Shown here piece by piece: positions 28,206-36,362 of a DNA stretch of 64,000 bases. The notes beneath the pieces are model-generated. The model was not told the DNA's origin, ran no database searches, and worked only from the letters and a program-made list of their open reading frames with translations. Position 1 is the stretch's first letter. Every line of letters starts with the position of its first letter. A program made the position numbers and the translations under genes. The DNA is taken from NCBI RefSeq assembly GCF_000021305.1, contig NC_011772.1, positions 1,092,001 to 1,156,000 on the forward strand, read 5' to 3'. The stretch comes from Bacillus cereus G9842. GTDB taxonomy: Bacteria; Bacillota; Bacilli; Bacillales; Bacillaceae_G.

Positions 28206-29672
28206 ATGAATCCAAATAATCGCTTAACAACAAACCAAGGTGCTCCAGTTGGAGACAACCAAAATTCTCGTACAGCTGGTCGTCGTGGACCAGTATTATT
28301 AGAAGACTATCATTTAGTAGAAAAACTTGCACACTTTGATCGTGAACGTATTCCGGAGCGTGTTGTGCATGCACGTGGTGCAGGTGCTCACGGTGTATTC
28401 GTAACGAAAAATAGCATGAAGCCATATACGAAAGCAGCATTTTTACAAAATGAAGGAACTGAAACACCTGTATTTGTTCGTTTTTCAACGGTTATTCATG
28501 GTCAAGGTTCTCCGGAAACAGCTCGTGACCCACGCGGTTTCGCAGTTAAATTTTATACAGAAGAAGGAAACTACGATATCGTAGGTAATCATTTACCAGT
28601 TTTCTTCATTCGTGATGCAATTAAATTCCCTGACATGGTTCATTCTTTAAAACCAGCACCGGATACAAATATTCAAACGCCAGATCGTTATTGGGATTTC
28701 ATGACGTTAACTCCAGAGTCTACACATATGATGACATGGGTATTTTCTGATTATGGTACACCAGCAAGCTATCGTGAAATGGAAGGTTTCGGTGTCCATT
28801 CATTTAAATGGATTAATGAAGAAGGTAAAATTGTTTATATTAAATACCACTGGAAACCGCAGCAAAGTGTACGTAACTTAAATGCGAAAGAAGTGCAAGA
28901 AGTGCAGGGGAAAGACTTCAATCATGCAACTCGTGATTTGTTCGACGCAATCGAAAAAGGAAATCATCCAAAATGGGATTTACACGTACAAGTTATGCAA
29001 CTAGATGAAATGGATTCTTTAGACTTTGATCCACTAGATCCAACGAAAGTATGGCCAGAAGATCGCTTCCCGTTAATTGAAGTAGGGACAATGACGTTAA
29101 ATCGTAATCCGAAAAACTTCTTTGCAGAAGTAGAACAAGTAGCGTTTTCTCCAAGTGCAACTGTAAATGGTATTGAACCATCGGAAGATAAATTATTACA
29201 AGGTCGTTTATTCTCTTACCCAGATACACAGCGTTATCGTCTTGGTGCAAATTACTTGCAAATTCCTGTAAACTGCCCATATGCAGCTGTTCATAACCAA
29301 CAACGTGATGGTGCGATGCAAATGAATCAAAACCCATCTACAATCAACTACGAACCGAGCCGTCATGCAGAGAATCCAGTTGAAGACAAAGCTTACCGCG
29401 ATTCGACTATGAAAGTAGAAGGCTATGTATCTCGTGAAAAAATCGAGAAACCAAATGACTTTAAACAAGCAGGTGAGCGTTACCGTTCATTCTCTAAAGA
29501 AGAGCAAGATAACTTAATTGCAAACTTAACAAATGACTTGAAAGACGTAAATGAACGCACGAAATTACTAGCTGTTTGTAACTTCTTCCGTGCAGATCAA
29601 GAATACGGTATGCGTTTAGCGCAGGCGTTAAATGTTGATATTACGCAATATGTAGGAAATGCTCCAAAATAA
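28206..29672 (+). CDS. katA: Vegetative heme catalase
   Basis: The 488-residue clade-3-sized monofunctional catalase breaks down hydrogen peroxide. The catalytic histidine is in RVVHARGAGAHGVF (about residues 53-66), with the active-site asparagine in YDIVGNHLPVFF. The proximal heme tyrosine is in the RLFSYPDTQRYRLGANY block near residue 340. GGAGGATCCCCCTAG precedes the start. It is 59 bp after hemH and ends in a strong terminator. Confidence 0.97.
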   Translation: MNPNNRLTTNQGAPVGDNQNSRTAGRRGPVLLEDYHLVEKLAHFDRERIPERVVHARGAGAHGVFVTKNSMKPYTKAAFLQNEGTETPVFVRFSTVIHGQGSPETARDPRGFAVKFYTEEGNYDIVGNHLPVFFIRDAIKFPDMVHSLKPAPDTNIQTPDRYWDFMTLTPESTHMMTWVFSDYGTPASYREMEGFGVHSFKWINEEGKIVYIKYHWKPQQSVRNLNAKEVQEVQGKDFNHATRDLFDAIEKGNHPKWDLHVQVMQLDEMDSLDFDPLDPTKVWPEDRFPLIEVGTMTLNRNPKNFFAEVEQVAFSPSATVNGIEPSEDKLLQGRLFSYPDTQRYRLGANYLQIPVNCPYAAVHNQQRDGAMQMNQNPSTINYEPSRHAENPVEDKAYRDSTMKVEGYVSREKIEKPNDFKQAGERYRSFSKEEQDNLIANLTNDLKDVNERTKLLAVCNFFRADQEYGMRLAQALNVDITQYVGNAPK

Positions 29673-29677
29673 ATAGG

Positions 29678-29708
29678 AAAAGACGACCGGGTTTCGGTCG
29701 TCTTTTTT
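29678..29708 (+). terminator. Terminator of hemH-katA
   Basis: AAAAGACGACCG pairs with CGGTCGTCTTTT around GGTTT. Confidence 0.95.
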
Positions 29709-29718
29709 GTATAACGTT

Positions 29719-29890
29719 ATGTGGGGTATTTTGCTTGTAAATTATGTCGGAATTTGTTTGTAAATCGATATGTTGTGTCGGACCGTTGATATATTGAAAG
29801 AAACAATCGATATATTTGAAAAATCGTTGATATATCCAAAAAACCGTTGATATATTTACATTTATACTAGGTGGGGTATGTTGCCTAGTA
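29719..29890. repeat. Phased 20-21-bp repeat array bounded by a direct repeat
   Basis: Five GATAT cores at 29767, 29788, 29809, 29829 and 29849 are spaced 21, 21, 20 and 20 bp, mostly as [GA]TTGATATAT or ATCGATATAT. The block is bounded by GTGGGGTATTTTGC (29720 region) and GTGGGGTATGTTGC (29872 region), a direct repeat. It lies between convergent katA and amtB terminators and codes for nothing convincing. It resembles dispersed non-coding repeats that I associate with B. cereus-group intergenic regions, but I cannot name the family. Confidence 0.7.
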
Positions 29891-29893
29891 CGC

Positions 29894-29938
29894 AAAAAAG
29901 AGATGCAATCTACTATCAATAGATTGCATCTCTTTTTT
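29894..29938. terminator. Terminator of the ammonium transporter gene
   Basis: AAAAAAGAGATGCAATCTA pairs with TAGATTGCATCTCTTTTTT around CTATCAA. The T tracts on both strands make it bidirectional. Confidence 0.95.
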
Positions 29939-31169
29939 AGTTTACTCGCTCTGCATGTTCATAAGCCTTCTCGCCATGCATTGAAATATCAAGACCCATG
30001 TGTTCTTCATGTTCATCGACGCGAACGGGGAGGAAGAAGTTGATCGCTTTAATAATGGCATACGTCATGATGATCGTGAATGCATATGTTGCGCCAATCG
30101 CTATAAGTTGTTTAAACAGTAACGCGGCATTTCCGTAAAATAATCCGTTTGCGCCATCCCCGTTTACGGCAGTAGTTGCAAATAGTCCTGTTGCAATACC
30201 GCCCCAAGTTCCTCCGATGCCGTGGCATCCAAAGGCATCAAGTGTATCGTCATACCCGAATTTTGTTTTTAGGAAGAAAACGGCGCCGAAGCATATTATA
30301 CCACCAATTGCTCCGATAAGAAGGGCGGAGAAAGGTGTAACGAACCCGCAGGCTGGTGTAATAGCTACTAGACCAGAAACAACTCCGCAAGCAGCTCCCA
30401 TCGCGGTCGGTTTTGATTGGAAGAACCATTCAGAAAGCATCCAAGTTAGAGCAGAGGCAGCAGCGGCTATATTTGTATTAATAAATGCAGTTAAAGCTAC
30501 GTCGTTTAAGGATAATGCGCTGCCAACGTTAAAACCGAACCAGCCAAACCATAATAAGCCTGCGCCTAACATTGTAAATGGCAAATGGTGAGGAGAAGAA
30601 CCATTTATGTTTTTTCGTTTTCCAAGGAAAATAGCTAATACAAGACCGGCAACTCCGGAAGTGATGTGAACGACATTTCCGCCAGCGAAGTCTAGTGCAC
30701 CAAGTTCCCTTAGCCACCCACCGAGGCCCCATACCCAATGAGCGACAGGATTGTAAACGATTGTTGTCCATAGAAGGATAAAAATAAGAAAGGCAGAAAA
30801 TCGCATTCTTTCAGCGAATGCACCTGAAATTAAAGCTGGAGTTAAAATGGCGAACATGAGTTGAAACATCATAAATAAATTGTGAGGAATAGTAGATGAG
30901 TAGTCTGGATTTGGTGCGTAGGTAACTCCGTTTAGACCGAACCAATCAAGTGTACCGATAAGTCCGTGCCAATCTGGCCCGAATGATAAAGAATAGCCGA
31001 TAACAATCCATTGAATCGAAACGATAGCCATTGCACTATAACTATGCATCGTTGTACTGAGTACGTTTTTGCTACGAACCATACCTCCATAAAAAAGTGC
31101 CAATCCTGGTGTCATCAACATGACCATTACTGTCGTCACAAACATAAAAACCGTATCTCCCATATTCAT
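29937..31169 (-). CDS. amtB: Ammonium transporter, Amt family
   Basis: The 410-residue protein has about eleven membrane helices. MMTPGLALFYGGMVRSKNVL (residues 18-37) and the DFAGGNVVHITSGVAGLV block near residue 157 with one pore histidine are typical of Amt/Mep proteins; DAFGCHGIGGTWGGIATGLF near residue 310 gives the second. It brings ammonium/ammonia into the cell under nitrogen limitation. Unlike B. subtilis amtB-glnK (nrgAB), no glnK PII gene is adjacent: a terminator follows the stop and upstream is a divergent gene. AGGAGGAGAGATC precedes the start. Confidence 0.95.
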   Translation of the reverse strand: MNMGDTVFMFVTTVMVMLMTPGLALFYGGMVRSKNVLSTTMHSYSAMAIVSIQWIVIGYSLSFGPDWHGLIGTLDWFGLNGVTYAPNPDYSSTIPHNLFMMFQLMFAILTPALISGAFAERMRFSAFLIFILLWTTIVYNPVAHWVWGLGGWLRELGALDFAGGNVVHITSGVAGLVLAIFLGKRKNINGSSPHHLPFTMLGAGLLWFGWFGFNVGSALSLNDVALTAFINTNIAAAASALTWMLSEWFFQSKPTAMGAACGVVSGLVAITPACGFVTPFSALLIGAIGGIICFGAVFFLKTKFGYDDTLDAFGCHGIGGTWGGIATGLFATTAVNGDGANGLFYGNAALLFKQLIAIGATYAFTIIMTYAIIKAINFFLPVRVDEHEEHMGLDISMHGEKAYEHAERVN

Positions 31170-31387
31170 GATCTCTCCTCCTGGAATGTTAGAAAAAATA
31201 ACATCTATTTGTTATGTTTCATATCATATTCGAAATAAAACTAAAAATCAACTAAAAATTCAGAAAATTACATACGTGATGTCATAAAATCTAACATAGA
31301 TTATTTTGTGAGGATTGAAATCGGCATATGCGTTTCACTTGGATAATTGGTATAATATTCTTACAATTAAAAAATTGGGGGATGCGT

Positions 31388-32683
31388 GTGGGGAAAATAT
31401 GGACTAGGAAACTATTCATTTGTTTTTGCTTAGCTGTTGTTTTGTTTGTACCAATACATACTTTTGCAGACGAAAAAAGAGAGTGGCGAGATGAGGTTAT
31501 ATACTCCATTATGATTGATCGCTTCAATAATGGAGAACCGAAAAATGACAAACAGTTAGAAGTTGGTAATTTAGAAGGGTATCAAGGCGGGGATATAAGA
31601 GGAATTATAAAAAGGTTGGATTACATAAAAGAAATGGGTTTTACTACCGTTATGCTTTCGCCACTTTTTGAAAGTGGAAAGTACGATGGATTAGACGTGC
31701 GAAATTTTAAAAAGGTAAATGAACATTTCGGGACAGAAAATGATGTGAAAGAACTTGTAAAAGAAGCTCAGGCAAAAGGAATGAAAGTTGTATTTCAATT
31801 TCCGCTTGGAGAAAACGAACAACAGGTAATTGACGCAATGAAATGGTGGATAAAAGAAGTTGATTTAGACGGAAGTTATGTTATACATAGTGAAAAAAAG
31901 CCGCGTTCCTTTTGGGATAACGCGCAAAAAGATATGCAAGTGATAAAGAAAGATTTTCGTATTATGACAAAGGAGGATAGCGAATACAACGAAAAAATAG
32001 TAGAATCGTTTTCCAAAGCGGATGTATCGGTGAAATCGTTATACGATGTGAGTAAAAAAGAAGGAGAATTTGTTACGTTCTTAGATGATCAAGAAACAAA
32101 AAGATATGCGCGTATTGCAAAAGAAAATATGTATTATCCGCCATCACGTTTAAAACTGGCGCTTACATATCTGTTAACATCACCTGGAATTCCGAATTTT
32201 TATTACGGAACTGAAATTGCATTAGATGGAGGAAGTGTACCCGATAATAGACGATTAATGGATTTTAAGTCAGACGAAAAATTTATGCAGCACATAACAA
32301 AACTAGGTGAACTTAGACAGGCGAGACCGTCTTTACGACGCGGTACGTTTGAGCTATTGTATGATAATAGCGGGATGAGCATACTAAAACGAAAATATAA
32401 AAATGAAGTAACTTTAGTAGCAATTAATAATACGAAAGAAACACAAAAAGTCTCCTTACCTGCAAGTACGATTGGTGAAAAACAAGAGTTAAGAGGATTG
32501 TTAGAGGATGAAATTATAAGAGAGGAAAATGGGGGATTTTATCTCGTTTTAAAGCGTGAAGAATCAAACGTGTATAAAGTTAACGGAGAAACAGGTGTGA
32601 ATTGGTTATTTATCTCCTTAATCGTTGGTGTGAATGTATTATTTATTGCGTTTTTAATTGCAGTTAAAAGGAAACGTAGATGA
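31388..32683 (+). CDS. Membrane-anchored GH13-like protein lacking catalytic residues
   Basis: I start at GTG 31388 (five bases after GGGGG), which gives a clean signal peptide (LFICFCLAVVLFVPIHTFA) and 431 residues. REWRDEVIYSIMIDRFNNGEP and YQGGDIRGIIKRLDYIKEMGFTTVMLSPL are the start of an alpha-amylase (GH13) barrel. The catalytic regions are decayed: region I DVVxNH is VVFQFPLG, region II GFRxD is DGSYVIHSE, and region IV NHD is FLDDQE. A C-terminal helix plus KRKRR anchors it to the membrane. I infer a carbohydrate-binding or scaffolding pseudoenzyme. Divergent from amtB. Confidence 0.75.
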   Translation: MGKIWTRKLFICFCLAVVLFVPIHTFADEKREWRDEVIYSIMIDRFNNGEPKNDKQLEVGNLEGYQGGDIRGIIKRLDYIKEMGFTTVMLSPLFESGKYDGLDVRNFKKVNEHFGTENDVKELVKEAQAKGMKVVFQFPLGENEQQVIDAMKWWIKEVDLDGSYVIHSEKKPRSFWDNAQKDMQVIKKDFRIMTKEDSEYNEKIVESFSKADVSVKSLYDVSKKEGEFVTFLDDQETKRYARIAKENMYYPPSRLKLALTYLLTSPGIPNFYYGTEIALDGGSVPDNRRLMDFKSDEKFMQHITKLGELRQARPSLRRGTFELLYDNSGMSILKRKYKNEVTLVAINNTKETQKVSLPASTIGEKQELRGLLEDEIIREENGGFYLVLKREESNVYKVNGETGVNWLFISLIVGVNVLFIAFLIAVKRKRR

Positions 32684-32820
32684 GAAGTTGCTCGTTCTAT
32701 GTTCATGTCTTCTTATTGTATTTGTTTGTTCGGTGGGGCAATAGTGTTTATTCTGTTGATATGAAATTTCTTAAGAGAAACGATACGAAAATGAAAACTT
32801 CTCTAATGAGAGGGGGTTCC

Positions 32821-32857
32821 AGGTTAGGGAGAAAGTCTTTTTCCTAGCCTGTTTTTG
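32821..32857 (+). terminator. Hairpin with T tract after the GH13-like gene
   Basis: AGGTTAGGGA pairs imperfectly with TCCTAGCCT, followed by GTTTTTGTG. It lies 138 bp after the stop and may be the terminator of that gene or of a short leader transcript. The rest of the 297-bp gap shows only a small CTCT/AGAG hairpin and the repeated element at 32908. Confidence 0.5.
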
Positions 32858-32907
32858 TGTCAATACGGATAGAGAAAGATCTTTGGAACGAACGATAATT
32901 GCAACTA

Positions 32908-32958
32908 TATTAATTTTATATTACATTAAAAATTAGAGAATACTCTTATACTAATATA
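32908..32958 (+). promoter_or_regulatory. Promoter region of the PlcR-like gene; copy 1 of a duplicated element
   Basis: This 51-bp stretch is 41/51 identical, without gaps, to 34337-34387. It contains TATACT (32947-32952), a plausible -10, but only a poor -35, as expected for an activated promoter. It ends 23 bp before the start of the PlcR-like gene. Confidence 0.6.
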
Positions 32959-32980
32959 GTGCTAAATAGTAGGTGGGAAA

Positions 32981-33877
32981 ATGGAATTTTACGATTTGGG
33001 TATTACCATTAAAGAGCTTAGAATTAAAAAAAATATATCACAATCCGAATTATGTCATGGAATATGTTCGCAAAGTCAAATTAGCAAAATAGAAAAAGGT
33101 ATGATTTATCCATCTAGTATATTGTTATATCAATTATCAGAAAGACTTGGTATTGACCCGAATAATATATTTGCATTAACTCAAAACAAAAAATTTAAAT
33201 ATGTAGAAAATGTAAAATACGTAATAAAAGATTGCTTAAAGCAAAAACAATATAAAGAACTTTATGAAATAGTGAAAAAAGAGAAAGATGAAAAAAATTT
33301 CCAAGCAAAAGAAGATAAACAATTTCTCCTATGGCATGAAGCAATTGCTGTATTTGAGGTGAACAGATCCATAAAAACTGCTTTAAAACTTTTAAATAAT
33401 GCATTAAAACTAACTTTAACCAATGTTGATTTTTTATCAGAAAGAGAAATAGATATTATGCAGACAATGTCTATATTTTATGCGGAAAATAAAGAATATG
33501 ATAAAAGTATTACTATATTAGGAAGATGTTTAACTAATTTTAATAAGTTAGATTTTCCGAGAGATAAAGCGATTAAATTAAAAATCATTTTTAATTTAGC
33601 GAAATGTTTAGGTATGACCTATCAATATGAAGAAGCGGTAAAATACATTGATAAGGGCATCAAATTAGCTATTAATCTAAATACTTTATACTTATTAGGT
33701 GAACTGTACTATTTAAAAGGATGGAATTTATTAAGATTTAAACAACAGAATGAAGAAGATATTGCAAATAACATGAAAAAAGCATTATTTATATTTGAAC
33801 TAACAGAAAAAGAAACTCTGATAAAAATGGTTAAAGAAAAATATTTTGAAAATCAAACTGAAAAAAGCCACTCATAA
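32981..33877 (+). CDS. PlcR-like quorum-sensing regulator (RRNPP family)
   Basis: The 298-residue protein has an N-terminal Xre helix-turn-helix (IKELRIKKNISQSELCHGIC, then SQISKIEKGMIYPSSILLYQLSERLGI, residues 9-58). Repeated helical pairs (TPRs) to the end follow, including IDIMQTMSIFYAENKEYDKSI and AKCLGMTYQYEEAVKYIDKG. This is the PlcR/NprR/Rap layout, in which an imported peptide binds the TPRs and switches DNA binding. It is clearly a PlcR paralogue, not PlcR itself, and I cannot match it to a named one. No papR-like gene follows on the same strand. Its codon use is AT-rich and lysine/asparagine heavy. Confidence 0.82.
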   Translation: MEFYDLGITIKELRIKKNISQSELCHGICSQSQISKIEKGMIYPSSILLYQLSERLGIDPNNIFALTQNKKFKYVENVKYVIKDCLKQKQYKELYEIVKKEKDEKNFQAKEDKQFLLWHEAIAVFEVNRSIKTALKLLNNALKLTLTNVDFLSEREIDIMQTMSIFYAENKEYDKSITILGRCLTNFNKLDFPRDKAIKLKIIFNLAKCLGMTYQYEEAVKYIDKGIKLAINLNTLYLLGELYYLKGWNLLRFKQQNEEDIANNMKKALFIFELTEKETLIKMVKEKYFENQTEKSHS

Positions 33878-33905
33878 TTCATTTGGAAATCACTTGAAAT
33901 ATAAT

Positions 33906-33938
33906 AAAACCTACAGGGGAAATCCCTGTAGGTTTTAT
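33906..33938 (+). terminator. Terminator of the PlcR-like gene
   Basis: AAAACCTACAGGG pairs with CCCTGTAGGTTTT around GAAAT. Confidence 0.92.
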
Positions 33939-34132
33939 ATTTATAAACTTGCTTCTAAAATATTAGTGTTTAATATAAGAGTGTCCTTAACGTACTTTTT
34001 TATTTTGAAGTCTGCATCTTTATTAACAATTTATGCTTCTTTTTAACTCCATCCAAATATGATTAAAATTAAGATGGTTCAAGTCGGAGGAAGGCACTTT
34101 GATGTGTCTTTTCTTATGACTTTTATCATTAA

Positions 34133-34291
34133 CTATTTAATGTTTTTTAAATGATTACATGACATAGTTTTTTTGTACCAAGCTTTGTTGATACAGTTAG
34201 ACTTATCCGTTAGTGTATTCGTATTATTAGAACATCCTACAGTATTTAGGGAGAATGTGGCCAATAAAAACCATAATATTAATTTCTTCAT
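34133..34291 (-). CDS. Tiny secreted lipoprotein-type peptide next to the PlcR-like gene
   Basis: A 52-codon frame reads MKKLILWFLLATFSLNTVGC, then a short Asn/Thr/Ser-rich and Lys-rich tail with two more cysteines (SNC and MSC) ending HLKNIK. The first 20 residues are a signal peptide with a lipobox-like TVGC. The ribosome site (AGAAGTGG) is weak. It is convergent to the PlcR-like gene, and a copy of that gene's promoter element begins 46 bp upstream. It could be a small lipoprotein, or the precursor of a signalling peptide. No homologue is recalled, and its reality rests on the signal peptide and location. Confidence 0.45.
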   Translation of the reverse strand: MKKLILWFLLATFSLNTVGCSNNTNTLTDKSNCINKAWYKKTMSCNHLKNIK

Positions 34292-34336
34292 ATAACCACT
34301 TCTAACTCTTTTTTAATTAACATTTTTTAAGATCCT

Positions 34337-34387
34337 TATTAATTTTACATTATATTAAAGGTTGGGAAATATTCTTATACTCATAAA
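34337..34387. promoter_or_regulatory. Copy 2 of the duplicated promoter element
   Basis: It matches 32908-32958 at 41 of 51 positions; eight of the ten differences are transitions. On the plus strand it keeps TATACT; on the minus strand it also offers TATAAT (34349-34354) pointing at the peptide gene. No plus-strand gene follows it; the 34388-34609 stretch looks non-coding. Confidence 0.55.
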
Positions 34388-34609
34388 TTGTTACGTTTTG
34401 GCGGGAAGAGAAATTATAAGTTACAGCGATTTTTAAGATGACTTTGGCCTAGGATGTAATTACTAAGAAAAGTAATTCAAATCGAAGGGGAAACGTCTTA
34501 AATTGTCTTTTTTTTTATTTTCAATAAGGTCTGCTAAATGCATGTATGAAACAAATTCTACAATAAGGCCTAGTTTAATCATGCATTCACTTGTGAAGTA
34601 TTCGTATAG

Positions 34610-34711
34610 TTAGACTCTGTTCACTTAGCAATTTTCACCGCAGATGCCTTTTTTCTATGGCTTGTTCTTGTAATTATTGTCTCTACAAAACTAAAAAGAA
34701 AACTCCTCTAA
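34610..34711 (+). pseudogene. Possible relic of a multidrug transporter C terminus
   Basis: A short frame after a stop codon reads DSVHLAIFTADAFFLWLVLV, continues IIVSTKLKRKLL and ends at TAA. The pattern, an A-D-A-F-F then a final hydrophobic helix and basic tail, resembles the end of DHA2-type exporters. There is no start codon or ribosome site. It overlaps the terminator of yajQ. The resemblance is short and could be chance. Confidence 0.25.
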
Positions 34712-34725
34712 TTAAGAGGAGTTTT
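34693..34725 (-). terminator. Terminator of yajQ
   Basis: AAAACTCCTCT pairs with AGAGGAGTTTT; on the minus strand TCTTTTTAG follows. Confidence 0.9.
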
Positions 34726-34729
34726 CTTT

Positions 34730-35221
34730 TTAGCGGTAGTTAATGAACTGTACGTCGATTGGTAAATCAGCGCTACGAACAGCTGCAATTACTGCTTGTA
34801 AGTCATCACGGCTTTTCGCTGTAACACGTACTTGATCGTCTTGTACTTGTGTTTTTACTTTTAATTTCATTTCTTTAATGATGTTGTTAATTTTTTTAGC
34901 GTTATCTTTATCGATACCTTGTTGAAGTGTTGCGCGTTGGCGAACAGTGTTGCCAGTTGCAGCTTCAACTTTTCCGTAATCTAAGTTCTTAATTGGAACG
35001 TTACGTTTTACAAGTTTAGAAATTAAAACGTCTTTTACTTGGTCTAATTTGAACTCGTCGTCAGAAGTTAAAACTAGTACTTCTTTTTCTAATTTAATAT
35101 CACTTTTACTTCCTTTAAAGTCATATCGGTTTTGGATTTCTTTTAATGCGATATTAATTGCGTTTGTTACTTCAGGTAATTCTACTTTCGAAACGATGTC
35201 AAAAGAACTATCTTTTGCCAT
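34730..35221 (-). CDS. yajQ: YajQ-family nucleotide-binding protein
   Basis: The 163-residue protein starts at [12 protein letters not shown], directly after GGAGGTGCTAACT; a start five codons upstream would include the ribosome site. The [18 protein letters not shown] segment and the [19 protein letters not shown] region are family hallmarks, as is the final [16 protein letters not shown]. YajQ has two RNP-like folds and binds nucleic acid; some members bind cyclic di-GMP. B. subtilis YitK is the counterpart and lies beside yitL, as here. Confidence 0.93.
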   Translation of the reverse strand: MAKDSSFDIVSKVELPEVTNAINIALKEIQNRYDFKGSKSDIKLEKEVLVLTSDDEFKLDQVKDVLISKLVKRNVPIKNLDYGKVEAATGNTVRQRATLQQGIDKDNAKKINNIIKEMKLKVKTQVQDDQVRVTAKSRDDLQAVIAAVRSADLPIDVQFINYR

Positions 35222-35451
35222 AGTTAGCACCTCCAAATAAATTTCTAATCTTGTTATGTACTGTACATACTAAAGTATAGCTGAAAACGAGTCTAGACTT
35301 AAGTGTTTTCATACTTATATTCATGTAACCTCACTTTATTATAGTGAATTTTGGGCAGTTGGACAAATACAGGAAAAATCATGTTATAATTAACTTTTGT
35401 TTGGAATGATAAAAAAGATAATTTTATATATATAGAAGGGAATTAAAAAAT

Positions 35452-36306
35452 ATGTATTTGCAAATAGGATCGATTGAACAGGTAACTGTTTTACGCGAAA
35501 CGGAAATTGGATATATGGTTGGGAATGAAGAAGAAGAAATTTTCCTACATAAAAACGAAGTAGCTGGAGAAATTGAAGAAGGCGATACGATTGATGTATT
35601 CTTATACCTTGATCACCAAAATCGTATTTCAGCAACAATGAAGGAGCCAATTATTACAACGTATGATTGGAACTGGGTAAAGGTTGTAGAAGTCATTCCT
35701 AGTTTAGGTGTGTTTGTTGATATTGGTGTATCAAAAGATATACTAATTCCAGCTGATGAGTTCCCGATTTATATGCCGGTATGGCCAGAAGTAGGCGACG
35801 AATTATATTGTACGTTAAAATTAACGAATCGTGATCGTTTAATTGCTCTTCCGGCAAGAGACAGTGATATGCAAGAAATTATCGTAGATGCAACGCCATC
35901 TATGCGTAATAAAAACGTAAATGGACGTGTATATCGTTCTCTTCAAGTTGGTTCATTCGTACTAACTGATGAGCATTTCCGTGCTTTCTTACACCATACA
36001 GAAAGAAAAGAACAAGTCCGCATCGGGGAGCGTGTAACGGGCCGTATTATTGACGTGAAAGATGATGGTACAATTAACATTTCACTTCTTCCTCGTAAAG
36101 AAGAAGGAATGGAAGACGATGCGGCAGTAATTTATGCATATATGGAAGAGCGAGGCGGAGCAATGCCGTTTTGGGATAAGAGCCATCCAGAAGATATTAA
36201 AGAACGCTTTAACATGAGTAAAGCTGCATTTAAGCGCGCACTTGGTAAGTTGATGAAAGAAGAAAAAGTTTACCAAGAAGAAGGTTGGACTTACTTTAAG
36301 AAATAA
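35452..36306 (+). CDS. cvfB: S1-domain RNA-binding protein CvfB (YitL)
   Basis: The 284-residue protein begins MYLQIGSIEQVTVLRETEIGY. Three S1-like OB folds follow: roughly residues 1-65, 70-135 (VVEVIPSLGVFVDIGVSKDILIP) and 150-215 (GERVTGRIIDVKDDGTINIS). A winged-helix end comes last (MSKAAFKRALGKLMKEEKVY). Staphylococcal CvfB affects virulence gene expression by binding RNA. The start has a weak AGAAGGGAATTAAAAA site. Divergent from yajQ, as in B. subtilis yitK/yitL. Confidence 0.93.
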   Translation: MYLQIGSIEQVTVLRETEIGYMVGNEEEEIFLHKNEVAGEIEEGDTIDVFLYLDHQNRISATMKEPIITTYDWNWVKVVEVIPSLGVFVDIGVSKDILIPADEFPIYMPVWPEVGDELYCTLKLTNRDRLIALPARDSDMQEIIVDATPSMRNKNVNGRVYRSLQVGSFVLTDEHFRAFLHHTERKEQVRIGERVTGRIIDVKDDGTINISLLPRKEEGMEDDAAVIYAYMEERGGAMPFWDKSHPEDIKERFNMSKAAFKRALGKLMKEEKVYQEEGWTYFKK

Positions 36307-36317
36307 GATAGAAGATT

Positions 36318-36362
36318 AAAAAGCACAACCTTATTTTTAAAAAAATAAGGTTGTGCTTTTTT
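36318..36362. terminator. Bidirectional terminator between cvfB and prsA
   Basis: AAAAAGCACAACCTTATTTTT pairs with its complement around a short loop, with T tracts on both strands. Confidence 0.95.

Noticed and set aside
29719..29890. CRISPR array
   Set aside because: Repeats are about 10 bp with 20-bp periods and no unique spacers of usual length; no cas genes are present.
29641..29919. A 92-codon minus-strand frame across the phased GATAT array
   Set aside because: It overlaps the katA end and terminator, has no ribosome site, and its I/Y/F-rich repeats simply translate the 20-bp DNA units.
30217..30591. A 124-codon plus-strand frame inside amtB
   Set aside because: It is the shadow of the ammonium transporter in another frame, with no ribosome site.
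32760..32860. T-box or other riboswitch before the PlcR-like gene
   Set aside because: GAGAGGGGGTTCC and the following hairpin lack the T-box core GGTGGTACCGCG; a terminator is a simpler reading.
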